Below, piece after piece: positions 15,173 to 16,487 of a stretch of 16,487 nt of DNA (its first letter is position 1; the number at the start of each line of letters is the position of its first letter). A program made the translations under genes and the position numbers. The stretch comes from Nitrospirota bacterium (GTDB lineage Bacteria > Patescibacteriota > Gracilibacteria > UBA1369 > LOWO2-01-FULL-3), in contig JAACEU010000002.1 of assembly GCA_011682355.1 (NCBI GenBank), forward strand, positions 1 to 16,487, written 5' to 3'. The notes beneath the pieces were generated by a model. The model searched no databases. It was not told where the DNA came from and saw only the letters and a program-made list of their open reading frames with translations.

Positions 15173-15408
15173 AACAATTTATTTATTATTAGCTTAACCA
15201 ATTCGATTTTATATTTTCTTTTGCAATTATTGTGATGAACAGGAAACGTCAGCAAGTCCCTTGATAATCGATGCCTATAACGATAATGACTGCCATTTAT
15301 TCGAACTCTTCTGTATCCAAAATGAAGCAACAATTTTTCAATTTCATTAAACTTCAAACTATCAGGATTCTTCAGAAACTTCTTCAACAATCTATCTTTC
15401 CTTGTCAT
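15169..15408 (-). CDS. hicA: HicA-family mRNA interferase toxin
   Basis: A small dsRBD-like toxin that cleaves mRNA when not neutralised by its partner. From ATG 15408 it has 79 residues, typical of HicA. The core reads LKFNEIEKLLLHFGYRRVRINGSHYRYRH, with catalytic His41 in GSHYRY, followed by LTFPVHHNNCKRKYKIELVKLII, the standard second half. The frame is open from TTG 15432, but that lies upstream of the -10 element, so ATG 15408 is chosen. AAGGAG directly touches the ATG with zero spacing, too close for a normal Shine-Dalgarno site. Toxin-first order with a 4-bp overlap to the partner is the usual hicAB arrangement. Confidence 0.85.
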   Translation of the reverse strand: MTRKDRLLKKFLKNPDSLKFNEIEKLLLHFGYRRVRINGSHYRYRHRLSRDLLTFPVHHNNCKRKYKIELVKLIINKLL

Positions 15409-15422
15409 CTCCTTGTGGTTAT

Positions 15423-15451
15423 ATTTTAGCAAACGTGGCTACAAACATCAA
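15423..15451 (-). promoter_or_regulatory. Promoter of the hicA operon
   Basis: On the minus strand TTGATG (15446-15451), a 17-nt spacer and TAAAAT (15423-15428). The start would be near 15416, leaving about 8 nt before the ATG. It begins 2 nt downstream of the integrase stop codon on the same strand, so the toxin operon can be transcribed independently. Confidence 0.7.
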
Positions 15452-15453
15452 GA

Positions 15454-16275
15454 TCAAAGCGGACTACTAATATTTCTAAGACCCCGCCGCGTCACTCTCG
15501 TATAAAGCTGTGTGGTTTTAATATCTTTATGCCCAAGCATTTCCTGAATAAACCGAATATCCGTCCCCATTTCAAGCAAATGCGTCGCAAAACTATGCCT
15601 CAAACTATGGATCCCCGCTTTTTTCCGGATCTTAGCCCTCTCCAACGCCTGCTCAAAAACCTTTTGCACCGACCTCACACTCAATTTTCCTCCCTTATTA
15701 CTTTCAAACACGAAATCATTAGCACCCTTGCCCTTCACCCATCTCCTCAATCTATCCAAAATTCTGAACGGTAACAAAGTAACCCTATCCTTTCCACCCT
15801 TCGCCTTCTTCAAAAAAATCAGCTTCTCGTCAAATCCCAAATCCCCCACCCTCAAACTCACAATTTCACTAACTCTAAGCCCGGCCCCATAAACAATCGA
15901 AAGCATAAGCCTATGTTTTTCATTCTTTATTCCCACTAACAAGGACTGAACTTCGCTCTGACTAAACACAATCGGCAACCTATTGTTCCTCCTCGCAAAT
16001 TTAATTTTCCACTTTAATTCTAATCCAACCACATATTTGTAGAAAAATTTAATAGAACAATGATACAAATTCACACTTTCCGCGACCAAACCCCGATCAC
16101 TCAACCCCACCAAAAACCGCTTTATACACTCAAAATCTACACCTCCATCAAACCCCTCAAACTCTAAAAACTTCCTACAACAAAGAAGATAATTTTTCTG
16201 CGTCTTCTGCGCATAATTTCTCACACGCAACTCCAGCCTCATCAAATCCAACAATTTCTCAACACCAATATCCAT
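15454..16275 (-). CDS. Tyrosine recombinase/integrase, XerC/XerD-like
   Basis: A 273-residue site-specific recombinase. The N-terminal SAM-like core-binding domain (about 6-85) contains LLDLMRLELRVRNYAQKTQKNYLLCCRKFLEF. The catalytic domain has Arg134 in GAGLRVSEIVSL, the beta-hairpin Lys in KKAKGGKDR (159 or 162), His223 and Arg226 in HSLRHSFATHLL, His249 in LGHKDIKTTQLYT and nucleophile Tyr258. All catalytic residues are present, so it should be active. It lacks the extra IntI insertion, and no attC-like array was recognised. It could be the housekeeping dimer-resolution Xer or a mobile-element integrase. The neighbouring toxin-antitoxin pair and the leader shared with an HNH nuclease gene favour an accessory role, but a dif site was not recognised here. 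Confidence 0.9.
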   Translation of the reverse strand: MDIGVEKLLDLMRLELRVRNYAQKTQKNYLLCCRKFLEFEGFDGGVDFECIKRFLVGLSDRGLVAESVNLYHCSIKFFYKYVVGLELKWKIKFARRNNRLPIVFSQSEVQSLLVGIKNEKHRLMLSIVYGAGLRVSEIVSLRVGDLGFDEKLIFLKKAKGGKDRVTLLPFRILDRLRRWVKGKGANDFVFESNKGGKLSVRSVQKVFEQALERAKIRKKAGIHSLRHSFATHLLEMGTDIRFIQEMLGHKDIKTTQLYTRVTRRGLRNISSPL

Positions 16276-16281
16276 ATCAGG

Positions 16282-16328
16282 ACCCTACCAACCAAACATA
16301 AAATATTTATTAAATTTTCTTAAAAAAA
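16282..16328 (-). promoter_or_regulatory. Shared leader element, integrase copy, with mini-ORF
   Basis: This is the partner of 9228-9274. The mini-ORF ATG TTT GGT TGG TAG (16285-16299) encodes Met-Phe-Gly-Trp and stops 9 nt before the integrase ATG, in the same frame. The only difference in the inner 18 nt is the third base of the fourth codon. A promoter reading is also possible: TTTAAG, 18 nt, TATGTT. Confidence 0.6.
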
Positions 16329-16371
16329 CCCCAAACTCCCTAATTTCCCCTTCCATCCCCTCCCAAAACCC
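16329..16371 (-). other. Predicted G-quadruplex-forming tract
   Basis: Six C-runs on the plus strand (16329-16332, 16338-16340, 16347-16350, 16357-16360, 16362-16364, 16369-16371) give six G-runs of 3-4 on the minus strand, with loops of 5, 6, 6, 1 and 4 nt. This satisfies the usual G3+N1-7 rule. It lies immediately upstream of the integrase leader. Folding is not shown. Confidence 0.5.
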
Positions 16372-16407
16372 ACTAAACTACGCCATGAAACAAGTTAAGT
16401 GAAATCA

Positions 16408-16474
16408 GATTTGAATCAAATCGGAGAAAATTTGGGCAAATAAATTTGACATATGGACAAATAGCTACTAAAGT
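16408..16474 (+). promoter_or_regulatory. ATTTG/CAAAT palindrome array with an overlapping promoter
   Basis: Half-sites alternate in orientation: ATTTG 16409, CAAAT 16417, ATTTG 16430, CAAAT 16437, ATTTG 16444, CAAAT 16458. The first pair is inside the 15-bp palindrome GATTTGAATCAAATC (16408-16422). A consensus -35 TTGACA (16446-16451) lies within the array, with TAAAGT (16469-16474) at 17 nt, pointing to a gene beyond the right edge. It could be an operator for that gene or a set of recombinase/regulator binding sites. Confidence 0.45.
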
Positions 16475-16487
16475 CCTACCTTGCTAT

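Noticed and set aside
15409..15432. TTG start for hicA
   Set aside because: It lies upstream of the -10 element of the hicA promoter and adds residues absent from HicA proteins.
14852..16275. Recoded UGA (Gly) as in Gracilibacteria/Absconditabacteria
   Set aside because: UGA ends aldolase, HicA, the HicB-like gene and the integrase at the expected family lengths, and no conserved Gly position is encoded by TGA in any gene read here.
16285..16299. TAG read-through joining the mini-ORF to the integrase
   Set aside because: TAG is a normal terminator for grpE and the FecR-like gene here, and the main ATG follows 9 nt later; read-through is not needed to explain the frame.
1..16487. CRISPR array, integron attC array or rRNA
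   Set aside because: No regularly spaced direct repeats of 20-40 nt, no attC-like imperfect palindromes beside the integrase, and no rRNA-like conserved blocks were seen.

Overview
The window is AT-rich bacterial chromosome with a compact gene layout and several marks of a reduced, fermentative lineage. I infer Patescibacteria (CPR), possibly a Peregrinibacteria-like group. The grounds are the low GC, the shortened HrcA, the near absence of Shine-Dalgarno sequences, convergent genes that overlap at their 3' ends, and the style of the ferritin, FecR-like and HNH proteins. UGA, UAA and UAG all end recognisable genes (UGA for aldolase, HicA and the integrase; UAG for grpE and the FecR-like gene), so the UGA=Gly code of Gracilibacteria/Absconditabacteria is not in use. 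The taxon is inference; no rRNA is present.

Layout. 1-688 is the 3' part of mraY (+), overlapping tail to tail with an ECF sigma factor and FecR-like membrane protein pair (668-2997, -). A bacterioferritin-like gene (3129-3551, +) has its own clear promoter. A long minus-strand run from 7950 down to 3537 reads rsmH, ftsL-like, class II fructose-bisphosphate aldolase, GAPDH-1, class I fructose-1,6-bisphosphatase. It joins cell division/rRNA methylation genes to a gluconeogenic module. Next come an HNH endonuclease-like protein (-), a small membrane exporter (+), a Sua5/YrdC tRNA-modification enzyme (-) and a second GAPDH (+) with a glycolytic-type cofactor pocket. 11459-14851 is the HrcA regulon: hrcA-grpE and dnaK each have a sigma70-type promoter whose -10 lies inside a CIRCE operator. 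The right end (14852-16487) looks accessory: a HicA toxin with an unusual two-domain partner, a tyrosine recombinase, and an upstream region with G-tracts and a palindrome array.

How the parts fit. The two GAPDHs probably divide labour: GAPDH-1 (Asn-Ser at the ribose site, between aldolase and FBPase) runs gluconeogenesis, possibly with NADPH, and GAPDH-2 (Asn-Asp) runs glycolysis with NAD. HrcA should repress both its own operon and dnaK. The sigma/FecR pair is probably a membrane-signalling regulatory unit.

Most unusual structure. (1) Two unrelated minus-strand genes, the HNH protein and the integrase, share a 47-nt leader (39/47 identical, ungapped) at exactly the same distance from the start codon. 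It includes a 4-codon mini-ORF and the only G-rich pre-start sequences, apart from hicA, in a window that otherwise lacks Shine-Dalgarno sites. (2) A short GC-rich palindrome (CCCCRCC-n-TGGCGG) occurs inside FBPase and inside GAPDH-1 in different reading frames and again between grpE and dnaK, which suggests a dispersed nucleotide-level element tolerated in surface loops. (3) The HicA partner carries a ribbon-helix-helix tail on a non-canonical N-terminal domain.
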